From: Chloroflexota bacterium
GTDB taxonomy: Bacteria > Chloroflexota > Chloroflexia > Thermomicrobiales > JADLAZ01
Assembly: GCA_020849725.1 (NCBI GenBank)
Contig: JADLAZ010000282.1
Coordinates: 1-64,000, forward strand
DNA: 64,000 nucleotides
Direction of reading: 5' to 3'
Of the stretch, positions 25,523-34,622 are shown piece after piece. The notes under the pieces are model-generated. The model was not told the DNA's origin and made no database searches. It saw only the letters and a list, made by a program, of their open reading frames with translations. The number at the start of each line of letters is the position of its first letter. Position 1 is the stretch's first letter. The position numbers were made by a program, and so were the translations under genes.

Positions 25523-26131
25523 ATGGCCGTGATCGCGGCGCCCGCGCACCGACCCTGGACGCGCCACCTCAACCGGAGCGTCGTCGCCGGCCTCCTGTGC
25601 GGCCTGCTGCTGGCGGCCGCCGTGGTGCGCCTGGCCACGCTCTGGATCGAACCCAAGGTCAGCCTTCTCGTCGCGACCGCCGACCTGCCGGTGGGCGCCG
25701 TCGTCCAGGAGGCCCACCTGGCGACCACGGAGGCGACCCTCGAGGCGACGCTGGCCGCCGGTTACCTCCCGCGCGGCGAGCTGGCGGCCGTGGTCGGCCA
25801 GCCCCTGCGCCAGGCCGTCCGGCGCGGGACGCTGCTGCCCCGCGCCGCCGTCAGCGGGCCGGCGCCCTTCGCCGGCGGCGAGCGGCTGAGCCAGCCGGTG
25901 CGCGCCGAGTACGCCGTCGGCGGCGCGCTCACGGTCGGCGATGTCGTCCGCGTCGTGCAGGTGCGCGGCGAGCGCGCCGAGACGGTGCTCGAGCGGGCGC
26001 CGGTGGTGGCCGTCCAGCCGGGGCTGGTCGTCACCTTCGTCCTGCCGCCCGCCGACGCCGATCGCCTGATGGTCGCCCGCGCGCGCGGCGAGCTCCAGCT
26101 GGTACTGCTGCCGCCGGGAGGTCAGCCGTGA
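25523..26131 (+). CDS. cpaB: CpaB/RcpC-like SAF-domain protein of the Tad pilus
   Basis: A 202-residue protein with one N-terminal membrane anchor (residues 18-42, VVAGLLCGLLLAAAVVRLATLW) and a SAF domain outside (VSLLVATADLPVGAVVQEAHL, then VGQPLRQAVRRGTLLPRAAV), as in CpaB/RcpC, which stabilise the secretin or periplasmic passage in Tad systems. It is shorter than proteobacterial CpaB. ATG at 25523 follows AAAGGA. It is the first gene of the tad run and overlaps the next gene by four bases (GTGA), indicating translational coupling. Confidence 0.75.
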   Translation: MAVIAAPAHRPWTRHLNRSVVAGLLCGLLLAAAVVRLATLWIEPKVSLLVATADLPVGAVVQEAHLATTEATLEATLAAGYLPRGELAAVVGQPLRQAVRRGTLLPRAAVSGPAPFAGGERLSQPVRAEYAVGGALTVGDVVRVVQVRGERAETVLERAPVVAVQPGLVVTFVLPPADADRLMVARARGELQLVLLPPGGQP

Positions 26132-27483
26132 GCGCCGGCGGCGGGCGCCGCCGCGTCGTCCTGTGCCTGACCGGCGCGCCGGAGCGGGCGCGCGGCCTGC
26201 GCACCGCCATCAACGCGCACCCGTCGCTGGCGGTGGTCGCGGCGCCGCGCTCGCTGGCCGAGCTGCAGCAGCGCCTGGCCGACGAGCCGGCCGACGTCGC
26301 CGTCGTCGCCGGCCATCTGACCGGCCTGGACGACTGGCTGCGCGCCGGGCGGGCGGGCGACCTGCCCCTGCTGGTGCTCGCCGACACCCCCGCCGGCCCC
26401 TGGCTCGGCCGGCCCGGCGTCGCCGTCGCGCCGGCCGACACGCCCAGCCCGCGCCTAGTCGAGGCCATCCTGGCGCTGGCCGAGGGCCGCCTGCCGGCCA
26501 CCGCCGCGCCGCCGGCACAAGCCGTGCCGGCCGTCGCGGGCGCGCTCCCCGACCCGGCCGCCGCGCGCGGTCGCCTGCTCGCCGTCGCCGGCGTGGGCGG
26601 CTCGGGCGCCAGCCGCGCGACGATCGAGACCGGCCTGGCCCTGGCCGAGGCCGGCCCGACCCTGCTGATCGACCTCAACCTGCGCCACCCCGGCCTGCAC
26701 GCCCTGCTGAACCAGCCCCTCCAGCGCAACATCGCCGCCGTGGCCGGCGCCGCCGGCGCCGACGCGCCCGCCGACCGCTGGGCGGCCGCCCTCGACCGCG
26801 TCGTGGCGCCCATCGGGCCGGCGCGCGCCGGCCTGGCCGTCCTGGGCGGCCTGCCCCACCGGCAGTTGGCGGTACGCCGGCTCGTGGGCGCCGCCTTCGT
26901 CGACCGCCTGCTCGACGAGGCGCTGGCCCGCTACCGCCACGTCGTCGTCGACCTGGGCGCGGTCGACCTGACCGAGCGCGATCTGGTCGCCCAGGCCCAC
27001 CGCACCGTGCTGGTGCGCGCCGATCGGATCGTGCTGACGGTCGCGCCGCGCTATGAGCAGGGTGCGCGGCTGCACGACCTGCTGGGCTCGCTCATCCGCG
27101 CCGAGGAGGCGGTCGACACGCTCGGCCTGCCGCCCGACCGCCTGGAGCTGCTGGTGTGCGGCCTCGGCGGCGGCAGCGTCATCGCGCGCGACGAGCTGGC
27201 GGAAGCCTTCGGCGGGCTGGGCTGCCCATTGACGGTCATCCCCTTCGATCGGGCGGGGGTGGAGGAGGCCCAGCGCCAGCAGCGACCGCTGTTGCTGACC
27301 GACGCGCGCTCGCCGGCCGCGCGCGCCTACCGGCAGTACGGCCGGGTGCTGGCCGAGCGGCTCGGCACCGCCGCCCCGGCGGGCCGGCGCCGCTGGTGGC
27401 CGTGGCCGGCCGGGCGCGACCGGGCAGCGCCGGCGGCGTTACCCGGCGCGCTCGTCCAGCGCGTTGTCGATGAGGGGGGATGA
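26128..27483 (+). CDS. tadZ: CpaE/TadZ-like pilus-localising ATPase
   Basis: A 451-residue protein with an N-terminal receiver-like domain (VVLCLTGAPERARGLRTAI, VAVVAGHLTGLDDWL) and a MinD/ParA-type ATPase domain (GRLLAVAGVGGSGASRATI at about residues 149-167; TLLIDLNLRHPGLHALL; HVVVDLGAV). The P-loop is GVGGSGAS, lacking both lysines, the pattern known for TadZ. TadZ/CpaE places the pilus machine in the cell. GTG at 26128 overlaps the cpaB stop and has GGGAGG upstream. It is followed at once by tadA. Confidence 0.8.
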   Translation: MSAGGGRRRVVLCLTGAPERARGLRTAINAHPSLAVVAAPRSLAELQQRLADEPADVAVVAGHLTGLDDWLRAGRAGDLPLLVLADTPAGPWLGRPGVAVAPADTPSPRLVEAILALAEGRLPATAAPPAQAVPAVAGALPDPAAARGRLLAVAGVGGSGASRATIETGLALAEAGPTLLIDLNLRHPGLHALLNQPLQRNIAAVAGAAGADAPADRWAAALDRVVAPIGPARAGLAVLGGLPHRQLAVRRLVGAAFVDRLLDEALARYRHVVVDLGAVDLTERDLVAQAHRTVLVRADRIVLTVAPRYEQGARLHDLLGSLIRAEEAVDTLGLPPDRLELLVCGLGGGSVIARDELAEAFGGLGCPLTVIPFDRAGVEEAQRQQRPLLLTDARSPAARAYRQYGRVLAERLGTAAPAGRRRWWPWPAGRDRAAPAALPGALVQRVVDEGG

Positions 27484-28892
27484 GTCCGATGACGGCGGTG
27501 ACGATGACGACCTCCGCCCACGACGCGTCGGTCGCCCCCCTGCGCCGCGCACTGGAGACCTGGTGGCGGGCGGTGCTCGACCCCGACAGCCACGCCCGCT
27601 TCTGCGCCCTGGTCGACGCGGCGGTGACGGCCGCCTTCCCCGACGCGTGGCAGGCGCTGTGGTGGACGGACGTCGACGCGGCCGCCGCCGTCCTGGCCAG
27701 CATCCACCACTGCCTGGAGATCGTCATCCGCGAGCGCCAGAACCTGCCGGACTTCGCGCTGCCGGCCGGCATCCCGCCGGCGGCGATCGTCCAGCGGCGC
27801 CACGACGAGCTGCTCCACCTGGGCCGGCTGGCGCCGCTCTGGCGCCACCCGCGCGTCGAGGATGTCTACCTGAACGGCACCGAGCTGTACGCGCGCATCG
27901 ACGGCGAGCTCTCTCACCTGGACCTGCCCGACCCGCTCTTCGCCGACGAGGCGTCGGTGGTGACCTGGATCACGCCCATCCTCAACCGGCTGGGCGAGGC
28001 GATCGGCGGCGCCGACACCGAGCTGATCACCACCCTGCCCGACCACTCGCGCCTGACGGTGGTGCTGCCGCCCACTTCGCTCTCCGGCCCGACCATCGCC
28101 GTCCGGCTGCACACCATGCCGGTCGTCAGCCTCGACCAGCTGGTCGGCGAGCGGACGCTGACGCGCGGGGCGGCCCGCTTCCTGGCCGACGCCATGCGCG
28201 GGCGGCTCAACGTCATCTTCAGCGGCCACGGCGGCAGCGGCAAGACGACGGTGGCGCGGGCCACGGCGCGCGAGTATGAGACGGCGCCGGTCGAGGTGCG
28301 GGTGCTGACCATCGAGGAGGCGGTCGAGCTGCTGCTGCACCAGCTACTGCCGCACTGCATCGCCTGGCGCGGGCGGCGCGCCAACGTCGAAGGCCGCGGC
28401 GGCCGGACGCTGGGCGAGCTGGTCGAGATCGCGCTGACGATGGGGGTCGAGGTGATCATCCTGGGCGAGTGCCGCGGCAAGGAGGCGCTGGCGGTGCTCA
28501 AGGCGATGAACACCGGCCACTCGGGCGCCGTCACCACCATGCACGCCAACGGCGCGCGCGACACCATCCCGCGCTTCGCCGGCATGGTGCTGGAGGCGGG
28601 CGAGGGCATCCCGCTGGACGAGATCTACGCCATGATCGGCAGCAACGTCCACCTGATCGTCTACCTGGGCCGCCACCCGGCCACCCGCCGCCGGGCAGTG
28701 CTGGAGATCCTGGAGGTGCAGGGGGTCAACGAGCAGCGGCAGGTGGTCGGCCAGCTGCTGTGGGAGGTCCGCGACGGGGCGCTGCGGCGCACGGCCACCA
28801 CGGCCGACGTGACGATCGACCGGCTGCGGGCCAAGGGGGTGGCGGTCGACCCGCGCGCCTGGGAGGACGAGGGCGATGGCGCCGCCGACTGA
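27480..28892 (+). CDS. tadA: Tad pilus assembly/secretion ATPase
   Basis: A 470-residue type II/IV secretion ATPase, CpaF/TadA group. The central part has YLNGTELYARIDGEL and VVTWITPILNRLGE, then Walker A GHGGSGKTT (about 247-255), an Asp-box-like LTIEEAVELLL, Walker B VEVIILGECRGKEAL and the His box GHSGAVTTMHANGARD. It would power pilus assembly at the inner membrane. It overlaps tadZ by four bases and tadB by 17. No other VirB11-type ATPase exists in the window, so it could also be the only one available near the type IV secretion genes, though that is speculation. Confidence 0.9.
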   Translation: MSPMTAVTMTTSAHDASVAPLRRALETWWRAVLDPDSHARFCALVDAAVTAAFPDAWQALWWTDVDAAAAVLASIHHCLEIVIRERQNLPDFALPAGIPPAAIVQRRHDELLHLGRLAPLWRHPRVEDVYLNGTELYARIDGELSHLDLPDPLFADEASVVTWITPILNRLGEAIGGADTELITTLPDHSRLTVVLPPTSLSGPTIAVRLHTMPVVSLDQLVGERTLTRGAARFLADAMRGRLNVIFSGHGGSGKTTVARATAREYETAPVEVRVLTIEEAVELLLHQLLPHCIAWRGRRANVEGRGGRTLGELVEIALTMGVEVIILGECRGKEALAVLKAMNTGHSGAVTTMHANGARDTIPRFAGMVLEAGEGIPLDEIYAMIGSNVHLIVYLGRHPATRRRAVLEILEVQGVNEQRQVVGQLLWEVRDGALRRTATTADVTIDRLRAKGVAVDPRAWEDEGDGAAD

Positions 28893-29811
28893 GGGCACGC
28901 TGCTGTGGCTGGTGGCGGCGCTGCTGGCGGCCGGCGCCGGCTACTTCCTCACCACCGGGCTGCTGCAGGCGGTCGGGGACGCCGGCGTGGGCCGCCGGGG
29001 CCGGCGGGCGCCGTCGGCGCTGCGACGGGCGCTGGGCGAGGCCGGGCTGGCTGCCTACCCGACCGGCCGGGTGCTGCTGGCCGCCCTCGCCGCGGGGCTC
29101 CTGTCGGCGCTGGTCGTCTACTACGCCGGCCGCGACGTGCCGGTGCTGACGGCCGGCGCGGCCGGAGCCGGCCCGTTCCTGCTCTGGCTGCTGCTGCGGC
29201 GCCATCACCGGCGGCTGCGCGAGGAACGCCACGACGCCCTGATCGACGCGGCCGACCTGGTGGGGCGGGCGCTGACGGCCGGGCTGAGCATGCAGGACGC
29301 CATCGGGCTGGTGCGCACCGACGGGCCGGCGGCGCTGCAGGCGGAGATCGGGCGCGTCATCCAGGCGGTCGGCCACGGCCGCCAGACCTGGCCGGCGGCG
29401 CTGCGGCAGCTGCGCCAGCGGCTCGACGACCGCTTCGCCGACGACATGATCGACCTGCTGATCCAGGGCGTCACCGAGGGGGCGACCGGCGTCGGGCCGA
29501 GCCTGACCAGCCTGGTGGCGCAGGAGGTGACGGCCGACGGGCTGCGGCGGGAGATCCTGGCCGACCAGGCCGGCACGCATACCGGCGTGCTGATGGTCGT
29601 CGGGATGATCGTCGCGCTGTTCGTGGCGCTGCGCTGGCTCAACCCGGACTACCTGCGCCCCTACGACACGCCCGAGGGGCAGGTGGTGCTGGCGCTGGTC
29701 GGGCTGGCCGTGGCGCTGATCTACCTGGCGATGCGCCGGCTCGGCCGGCTCGACGACGACCCGTTGGCGCCAGCGACCGAGGAGCTCGAGCGGGGGGAGG
29801 GACGGCCATGA
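28876..29811 (+). CDS. tadB: Tad platform protein TadB
   Basis: A 311-residue membrane protein of the type II secretion F family. Hydrophobic segments occur at about residues 8-28, 59-80 and 90-108, and at the C-terminus (two segments between 236 and 288). Between them lies the cytoplasmic GSPII_F domain (DALIDAADLVGRALTAGLSM, then LDDRFADDMIDLLIQGV). TadB forms the membrane platform with TadC. ATG at 28876 lies inside the end of tadA, and its stop overlaps the tadC start (ATGA). Confidence 0.85.
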   Translation: MAPPTEGTLLWLVAALLAAGAGYFLTTGLLQAVGDAGVGRRGRRAPSALRRALGEAGLAAYPTGRVLLAALAAGLLSALVVYYAGRDVPVLTAGAAGAGPFLLWLLLRRHHRRLREERHDALIDAADLVGRALTAGLSMQDAIGLVRTDGPAALQAEIGRVIQAVGHGRQTWPAALRQLRQRLDDRFADDMIDLLIQGVTEGATGVGPSLTSLVAQEVTADGLRREILADQAGTHTGVLMVVGMIVALFVALRWLNPDYLRPYDTPEGQVVLALVGLAVALIYLAMRRLGRLDDDPLAPATEELERGEGRP

Positions 29812-30797
29812 CGCCGCCGAGCTGGGCGACCCGCCTGCTGGTCCCCGAGGTGGTGCTGATCCCGGTGCTGGCCGGGCTGATGGTCTACTTCCTGCTGCAG
29901 GCGCACCCGCGGCTGCGCGCCTATCCGCGCCTGGCCGACCGGCTGCGCGCGCTGGAACGCGCCCGGCGCTCCTGGGCGGCGGCGGCCGACCCGGCGCCGG
30001 CGCCGCCGTCGCTGCTGGCTGCCATCGGCGGGCCGCTGCTGACGGAGGTGGGGCGGGCGGCGCAGCGCATCCTGCCGATGCGCGGGCCCGGCCAGGGCGT
30101 GCCGCTGGCCACCCGGCTGGCGCTGGTCAGCCCGGGGGCGACGGTGGAGTGGTTCACCGGGCTCCGGCTGCTCGGCCTCGGCGTCGGCCTGGTGCTGGCG
30201 GGCCTGCTGGCGAGCCTGCCGGGGCCGTGGTCGGGCTGGGCGCCGACCTGGCCGCTGCCGCTCTTCCTGGGCCTGGGCCTGCTCGGCCTGCGGCTGCCCC
30301 GCTGCTGGCTCGACGGCCGCTGGGCGGCCCGCCAGACGCAGATCCGCCGGGCGCTGGCGCCGGTGCTGGGCAGCCTGGCCGGCGTACTGGAGAGCGGGCA
30401 GAGCGTGCCGACGGCGATCGAGGAGCTGCCGCGGCGGCGGCCGGGCCTGCTGGCGCGCGAGTTCACCTGGGCGCTGGAGGAGGCGCGCAGCGGCCGGCAG
30501 CCGACGCTGGCCGACGCGCTGCGGGCGATGGCGCGGCGCAACGACGTGCCGGAGCTGAGCAAGGCGGTGACGGTGCTGCGGCAGAGTCTCACCCACAACC
30601 TGGCGGCGGCGGCGACGTTGCGCCACCAGGTCGAGGCCTTCCACCTCCGGGTGCGGGCCGAGCGGCGCCGGCGCGCCAGCGTGATGCGGCAGTGGCAGGT
30701 GGCGGTGACGGCGCCGCTGGTGCTGGTCCTGATCGTCTTCCTGCTCTACCCGGCCTGGCCCCGTCTGGCGGCCGCCCTCGGCCTGACGGGGTCGTGA
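29808..30797 (+). CDS. tadC: Tad platform protein TadC
   Basis: A 329-residue protein, second member of the F-type platform pair. Membrane segments are at about residues 12-30, 120-140, 146-164 and near the C-terminus (VTAPLVLVLIVFLLYPAW). The GSPII_F domain is LAPVLGSLAGVLESGQSVPT followed by ARRNDVPELSKAVTVLRQS, with the typical final Arg-rich stretch before the last membrane helix. The start is ATG at 29808, overlapping tadB. It closes the core zABC block; an intergenic gap of 40-110 bases follows, with a possible separate promoter near 30805-30815. Confidence 0.82.
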   Translation: MTPPSWATRLLVPEVVLIPVLAGLMVYFLLQAHPRLRAYPRLADRLRALERARRSWAAAADPAPAPPSLLAAIGGPLLTEVGRAAQRILPMRGPGQGVPLATRLALVSPGATVEWFTGLRLLGLGVGLVLAGLLASLPGPWSGWAPTWPLPLFLGLGLLGLRLPRCWLDGRWAARQTQIRRALAPVLGSLAGVLESGQSVPTAIEELPRRRPGLLAREFTWALEEARSGRQPTLADALRAMARRNDVPELSKAVTVLRQSLTHNLAAAATLRHQVEAFHLRVRAERRRRASVMRQWQVAVTAPLVLVLIVFLLYPAWPRLAAALGLTGS

Positions 30798-30840
30798 GGG
30801 CGACCTGATACGATAGCGACACGAGAGATCAGATCACCAT

Positions 30841-31881
30841 GTGGTGACGGCGAGCCGCAAGCACAGCAAGGCGGCGTTGGTCGACCCGGCGGCGGAAAGC
30901 GAGACACGGATGCAGATCGATCCGCGGACCCGCAATGAAGTAGGCGAGGACGGAGCGGCCGGGCGGCAGCCGGCGGGGGGCAGGGCGCCGCGCTTCGCCG
31001 GCGCCGGCGAGCGCCTGGGGGCGTGGTGGCACCGCTGGTGGCTGTGGCTGGTGGTGGTCGGCGGGCTCGTGCTGCTCGTCCTCGGCGCGCTCCTCCTCAT
31101 TGAGGTGGGGCGCACCGGTCGGCTGCCGTGGCAGGGGAGTGTCACGCCGACCGCAGTGGTCGCGTCGCCACCGGCCGGCACGACGGCGCCGACGCCGGTG
31201 ACGACAGCCACCGGGGGGGCGACTCTCCCGGCCGTGGCGGCGACGGCCGTCCCGTCCCCAACGCCGCCACCGGCGACGGCGACGCCCGTGCCGCCGACAC
31301 CCACACCGCGGCCGGCCAGCGCGACTCCCGTGCCGGCGACGCCGACAGCGGCGGCGACCTTCGACCCGACGGCCAGGCAGGGCATGGGTGAGGGGCTGCG
31401 TGAGATCAAGGAGGCCGGCGCGCCGGGTGTCGATGTCGGCGATGGCGGCCGGGGCGACGCGCTCAAGGCCCGCTTCCTCGAGGCGATGCAAGTCATCGAT
31501 GTGGACATCAAGAATGGGGATGGCAGCAAGATCGATGAGTACTTTACCGGCGAGGCTCGCGATGATGTGCTGAGCCGCCTGAAGCGCAACCAGGAACAGA
31601 CTCCTGGGCAGACTACCCAGATCCTGAAGATCCAGCATCGAGTCATGGATTTCATTCAAGGGGACGGTAGTAAGTACTTAATCTATGACTCACAGACCCG
31701 CACTGAGCAGTGGTACAAGCGAGGCGCAGATGGTCGCCTGGGTGAATTGGTCAGGGAGGGAGAGAGCGAAAAAACCTGCGCTACGTGGACGTTAGCGCTA
31801 GTCGGCGACGTGTACAAGATCGCGCGGGAGGGAGCCCTTTCCGGCACAGCAGCCCGAGGTTGCCTGCCTGAGTATCGCTAG
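30841..31881 (+). CDS. membrane-anchored protein with Thr/Pro-rich linker
   Basis: A 346-residue protein. One membrane helix at about residues 66-88 (WLWLVVVGGLVLLVLGALLLIEV) is followed by an 80-residue Pro/Thr/Ala-rich linker (residues about 105-180) typical of a wall-spanning stalk, then a globular C-terminal domain (residues 190-346; AMQVIDVDIKNGDGSKIDEYF, YLIYDSQTRTEQWYKRG). I do not recognise that domain. The start is uncertain: GTG at 30841 or 30844, or ATG at 30910; none has a strong ribosome site. It lies inside the tad locus, so a surface role is likely. The base composition from about 31500 on is less GC-rich than its neighbours. Confidence 0.6.
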   Translation: MVTASRKHSKAALVDPAAESETRMQIDPRTRNEVGEDGAAGRQPAGGRAPRFAGAGERLGAWWHRWWLWLVVVGGLVLLVLGALLLIEVGRTGRLPWQGSVTPTAVVASPPAGTTAPTPVTTATGGATLPAVAATAVPSPTPPPATATPVPPTPTPRPASATPVPATPTAAATFDPTARQGMGEGLREIKEAGAPGVDVGDGGRGDALKARFLEAMQVIDVDIKNGDGSKIDEYFTGEARDDVLSRLKRNQEQTPGQTTQILKIQHRVMDFIQGDGSKYLIYDSQTRTEQWYKRGADGRLGELVREGESEKTCATWTLALVGDVYKIAREGALSGTAARGCLPEYR

Positions 31882-31886
31882 CTTGC

Positions 31887-33236
31887 GTGGCAGGGATGGT
31901 GATGATGGCATTCATGGCGGCGATTGCTAACCTGGTGCGCGTGATTGTAATCACGGTAGTGTCAGTTCTGCTGCTGCCGCAGTACGCTACGCAGCCGGTC
32001 CTTGCGCTCGGCGAGGAGCGGGGGAAGTGCCAAGAAGAGGAAGTTGGCAAGGAGCGCCTCAAGTACCTGCGCCATGAATTCCATTCGCCACCAGGGGCAA
32101 GTGGGTACGACAACTTCGACATTTCAGTCTACGTCGAACAACACGAGTGCAAGAAGATCAAGACCAGGGACGCCGACCCTGGCACCTGCAAGCTAGACCC
32201 GCCGCCCGATCCCTGTGAGCCGTCCAGGGATGCTGAGTACAAGTTCGTCTGGGAGGTGGTCCCGCGCACACTGCCGCTGCCGCAGGGGCAGACATGGTTA
32301 GCCAAACCGTCGATCAACTGGGTCAATATGGTCGATGGCTCCGGCACGCTCTTCCTGTGCCCGCCGCCGTGGCAGAGCACCCGCAGCTGGTGGAACTGGG
32401 ACTCCCAGGCGCGCGTCCTGTTCGGCGATGTCTTCCGGGGTGGCTCCGGTGTGGTCGGCGGCGGCGACGAGGTCGATGCCCGCCTCTACCAGTACCTCGT
32501 CAATCACTGGTTCGACTACGAGGATGCTGGCGCGGCGGTGCGGGCGAAGGCGCTGTGCTCGCCGACGGATGGCAGCCGGCTCAAGGTCATCATCTACACC
32601 GGCGACGGGGCCGGCCGGAGCCAGGATAAGGTCTGGGAGAACGATGACTATCAGCTGCGGTCGGCGGTGCTGGCGGCCGCCGGCGGCGCCAACGTGACGA
32701 CGGCGCTCAGCATGGACGCCAACCCGAAATCCACCCTGACCGGCGGCGGCCTCCCGGGCATGCGGACCTACTTCTGGCTGAACGGCGACCTGGGCGCGCC
32801 GCCCTTCCAGCGCAACGGCGCCGTCTGTCGGGGCAGTGGCAGCCGGCAGGTGTGCGCCAACTGGGTGATCGTGCCCCGGAGCATGCAGTGGAACTACGGC
32901 GATGGGGCCTCCCATCCGATCACCTGGCCGGAGGGGGCGCTGGGCGTGCCGTATCCGCAGGCGCAGCCGGACGGCGAGGCCGGGCCGCCGCACCCGGCCG
33001 CCATCTGGGCGGTCTTCGACGCCGAGAGCGGCGCGACGCCGTACACGGTGACGGCGACCATCCGTTGGGAGATCGCCTGGGGCTATCAGGAGGATGTGAC
33101 GGTGACGCCGGGCGGCATCCCGGTGCAGACGACGCTCTGGCTCTATCGCGAGCCGGGGCCGACCGTCAGCTACACGCTCAGTTACCCGGTGACGGCCGTG
33201 CCGAGCCTGTTGCGGCCGCCGCCGTCGACGCCGTAG
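31887..33236 (+). CDS. secreted protein of unknown function in tad locus
   Basis: A 449-residue protein with an N-terminal signal-like segment (residues 8-40: MAAIANLVRVIVITVVSVLLL then PQYATQPVLALG), so it is probably exported. The mature part is rich in Trp, Asp, Pro and Cys (several Cys: CKLDPPPDPCEP, FLCPPPW, LCSPTD) and contains beta-rich C-terminal segments (YTVTATIRWEIAWGYQEDVT). I see no known domain. GTG at 31887 is the frame start; in-frame ATGs at 31896, 31902 and 31905 are alternatives. The first 300 bases are more AT-rich than the surroundings. Placement between tadC and tadE suggests a pilus-associated or adhesive surface protein. Confidence 0.6.
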   Translation: MAGMVMMAFMAAIANLVRVIVITVVSVLLLPQYATQPVLALGEERGKCQEEEVGKERLKYLRHEFHSPPGASGYDNFDISVYVEQHECKKIKTRDADPGTCKLDPPPDPCEPSRDAEYKFVWEVVPRTLPLPQGQTWLAKPSINWVNMVDGSGTLFLCPPPWQSTRSWWNWDSQARVLFGDVFRGGSGVVGGGDEVDARLYQYLVNHWFDYEDAGAAVRAKALCSPTDGSRLKVIIYTGDGAGRSQDKVWENDDYQLRSAVLAAAGGANVTTALSMDANPKSTLTGGGLPGMRTYFWLNGDLGAPPFQRNGAVCRGSGSRQVCANWVIVPRSMQWNYGDGASHPITWPEGALGVPYPQAQPDGEAGPPHPAAIWAVFDAESGATPYTVTATIRWEIAWGYQEDVTVTPGGIPVQTTLWLYREPGPTVSYTLSYPVTAVPSLLRPPPSTP

Positions 33237-33262
33237 GGCGACGACCAGGGAGGGGGATCGGC

Positions 33263-33730
33263 ATGCGTCAGCCCCAGCGCCGGTTGGCCCATCTCAGCGG
33301 GCGACCGTCGGTGGCCTGGCGGGCAGTCGCGGTCCGACCCGGCCAGAAGATGGTGGAGTTCGCGCTCACCGTCGTGATCGTGCTGGCCCTGCTGCTCGGC
33401 ACGGCGCAGGTCCTCCTGGTCGCCTACGCGCAGGGGGTGGTGCTGGCCGCCGCACAGGACGGCGCCCGCCAGGCCGCCGAGTTGCCGCGCACCGCCGACC
33501 CCCTCCAGGCGCCGGCGGCGCGGCAGGCGGCCGGCGCCGCGCGGGCCGACGCGGTGCTGCGCTCGGGGCTCGGCCGCCTGGTGGGCGCCACCATCACCGT
33601 CGATGTCAGCGCTGCGGAGACGGTCACGGTGATCGTCGCCGGCCGGCTGCCGGCCCTCATCGGCGGCGGCGACCTGCCCCTGACCGGCCGCTCGACGACG
33701 CGCAAGGAGCTCGGCGGTGGCGGGCTGTAG
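33263..33730 (+). CDS. tadE: TadE-like pseudopilin-family protein (first copy)
   Basis: A 155-residue protein. Residues about 27-60 read GQKMVEFALTVVIVLALLLG followed by TAQVLLVAYAQG, the TadE signature (G-Q-x-x-V-E-F-A-L, then a membrane helix). TadE/TadF are minor pilins processed by a prepilin peptidase, which is not seen in this window. ATG at 33263 follows GGAGGGGG. It overlaps the next, related gene by 14 bases. Confidence 0.75.
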   Translation: MRQPQRRLAHLSGRPSVAWRAVAVRPGQKMVEFALTVVIVLALLLGTAQVLLVAYAQGVVLAAAQDGARQAAELPRTADPLQAPAARQAAGAARADAVLRSGLGRLVGATITVDVSAAETVTVIVAGRLPALIGGGDLPLTGRSTTRKELGGGGL

Positions 33731-34154
33731 GCGGGCGGGCCGGTTGGGACAGAGTGCGGTGGAGCTGGCGCTCTGGCTGCCGCTGCTGCTGGTGCTGCTG
33801 CTGGGGGCGATCGAGGTCGGCTCGCTCATCCGCGCCCAGACGCAGCTGCACGCCGTGGCGCGCGAAGCCGCGCGGGCGGCCGCGCTGGCGCCGGATGCCA
33901 CCCGGGCGCTCACCGCCGGAGAGGCGGCCGGCCGTCTGGTCGCCGATGAGTACGGCCTGCCGCCGGCGCCGGAGCTGACGATCGCCGTGACGCTGGTCGA
34001 TGGGGTCTTCGGCTGGGGGACGACGGTGGAGACGACGGTGCTGCTCCGGCGCCCGCTCCTGACCCAGCGCAGCACGCAGCGGGAGCGGGTCGACTGCTAC
34101 CGCACCTTCGCCGGCGTCGCCGGCCCCGTGCCGAATGCCTGCCTGGCGCCGTGA
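33717..34154 (+). CDS. tadE: TadE-like protein (second copy)
   Basis: A 145-residue paralogue-like protein: GQSAVELALWLPLLLVLLLG then AIEVGSLIRAQTQLHAVARE, again the G-Q-x-x-V-E-x-A-L motif plus membrane helix and the following helix with R-E-A-A-R. The GTG start (33717) lies inside the end of the first copy, with AAGGAG just upstream, so the two are translationally coupled. The C-terminus has a Cys pair (VDCYRTF, PNACLAP) that could form a disulfide outside the cell. Confidence 0.75.
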   Translation: MAGCRRAGRLGQSAVELALWLPLLLVLLLGAIEVGSLIRAQTQLHAVAREAARAAALAPDATRALTAGEAAGRLVADEYGLPPAPELTIAVTLVDGVFGWGTTVETTVLLRRPLLTQRSTQRERVDCYRTFAGVAGPVPNACLAP

Positions 34155-34182
34155 GGCACGCCCACCCGGGAGGAGACCGCCC

Positions 34183-34587
34183 ATGACCTCGCGCAGCGGG
34201 CAATCGCTCGTCCTGATGGCCGGCGTGATGCTCGGCCTGGTCGCGCTGGCCGGGCTGGCCGTCGACGGCAACCAGCTCTTCCAGCACCGCCGCGCGCTGC
34301 AGAACCTGGCCGATCGGGCGGCGCGGGCCGGGGCGATGGAGATCGACCGGCCGCGCTTCCGCCAGACGGGCGAGCTGGTGCTCGATCCCCTCCGGGCGCG
34401 GGCCCAGGTCGCGGCGGCGCTGGCGCCCGAGGGCGCGACGCCGCCGGGGCCGGTGCTGACGGCCACCACCGTGACCGTGACCGTCAGCCGGCCGGTCGAG
34501 ACGGCCTTCATCCGGATCGTCGGCATCCGGTCGGTGACGGTGAGCGCCACGGCCACCGGCGAAGCCTGCCCCACCGCCGTCTGTTGA
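34183..34587 (+). CDS. tadG: TadG-like short protein (pilus-associated)
   Basis: A 134-residue protein with SGQSLVLMAGVMLGLVALAG followed by LAVDGNQLFQHRRALQNLAD, the pattern at the N-terminus of TadG (G-Q-x-L-V..., membrane helix, V-D-x-x-x-x-x-x-R-R-x-L-Q-N-x-A-D). Classical TadG is 400 residues or more with a VWA part; this version has only the N-terminal module and a short beta-rich tail. ATG at 34183 follows GGGAGGAG. It is the last small pilin-like gene before the LysM-BTAD gene. Confidence 0.7.
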   Translation: MTSRSGQSLVLMAGVMLGLVALAGLAVDGNQLFQHRRALQNLADRAARAGAMEIDRPRFRQTGELVLDPLRARAQVAAALAPEGATPPGPVLTATTVTVTVSRPVETAFIRIVGIRSVTVSATATGEACPTAVC

Positions 34588-34622
34588 GCCGCGCCGCGCG
34601 CCCGGCAGGAAAGGACACCACC

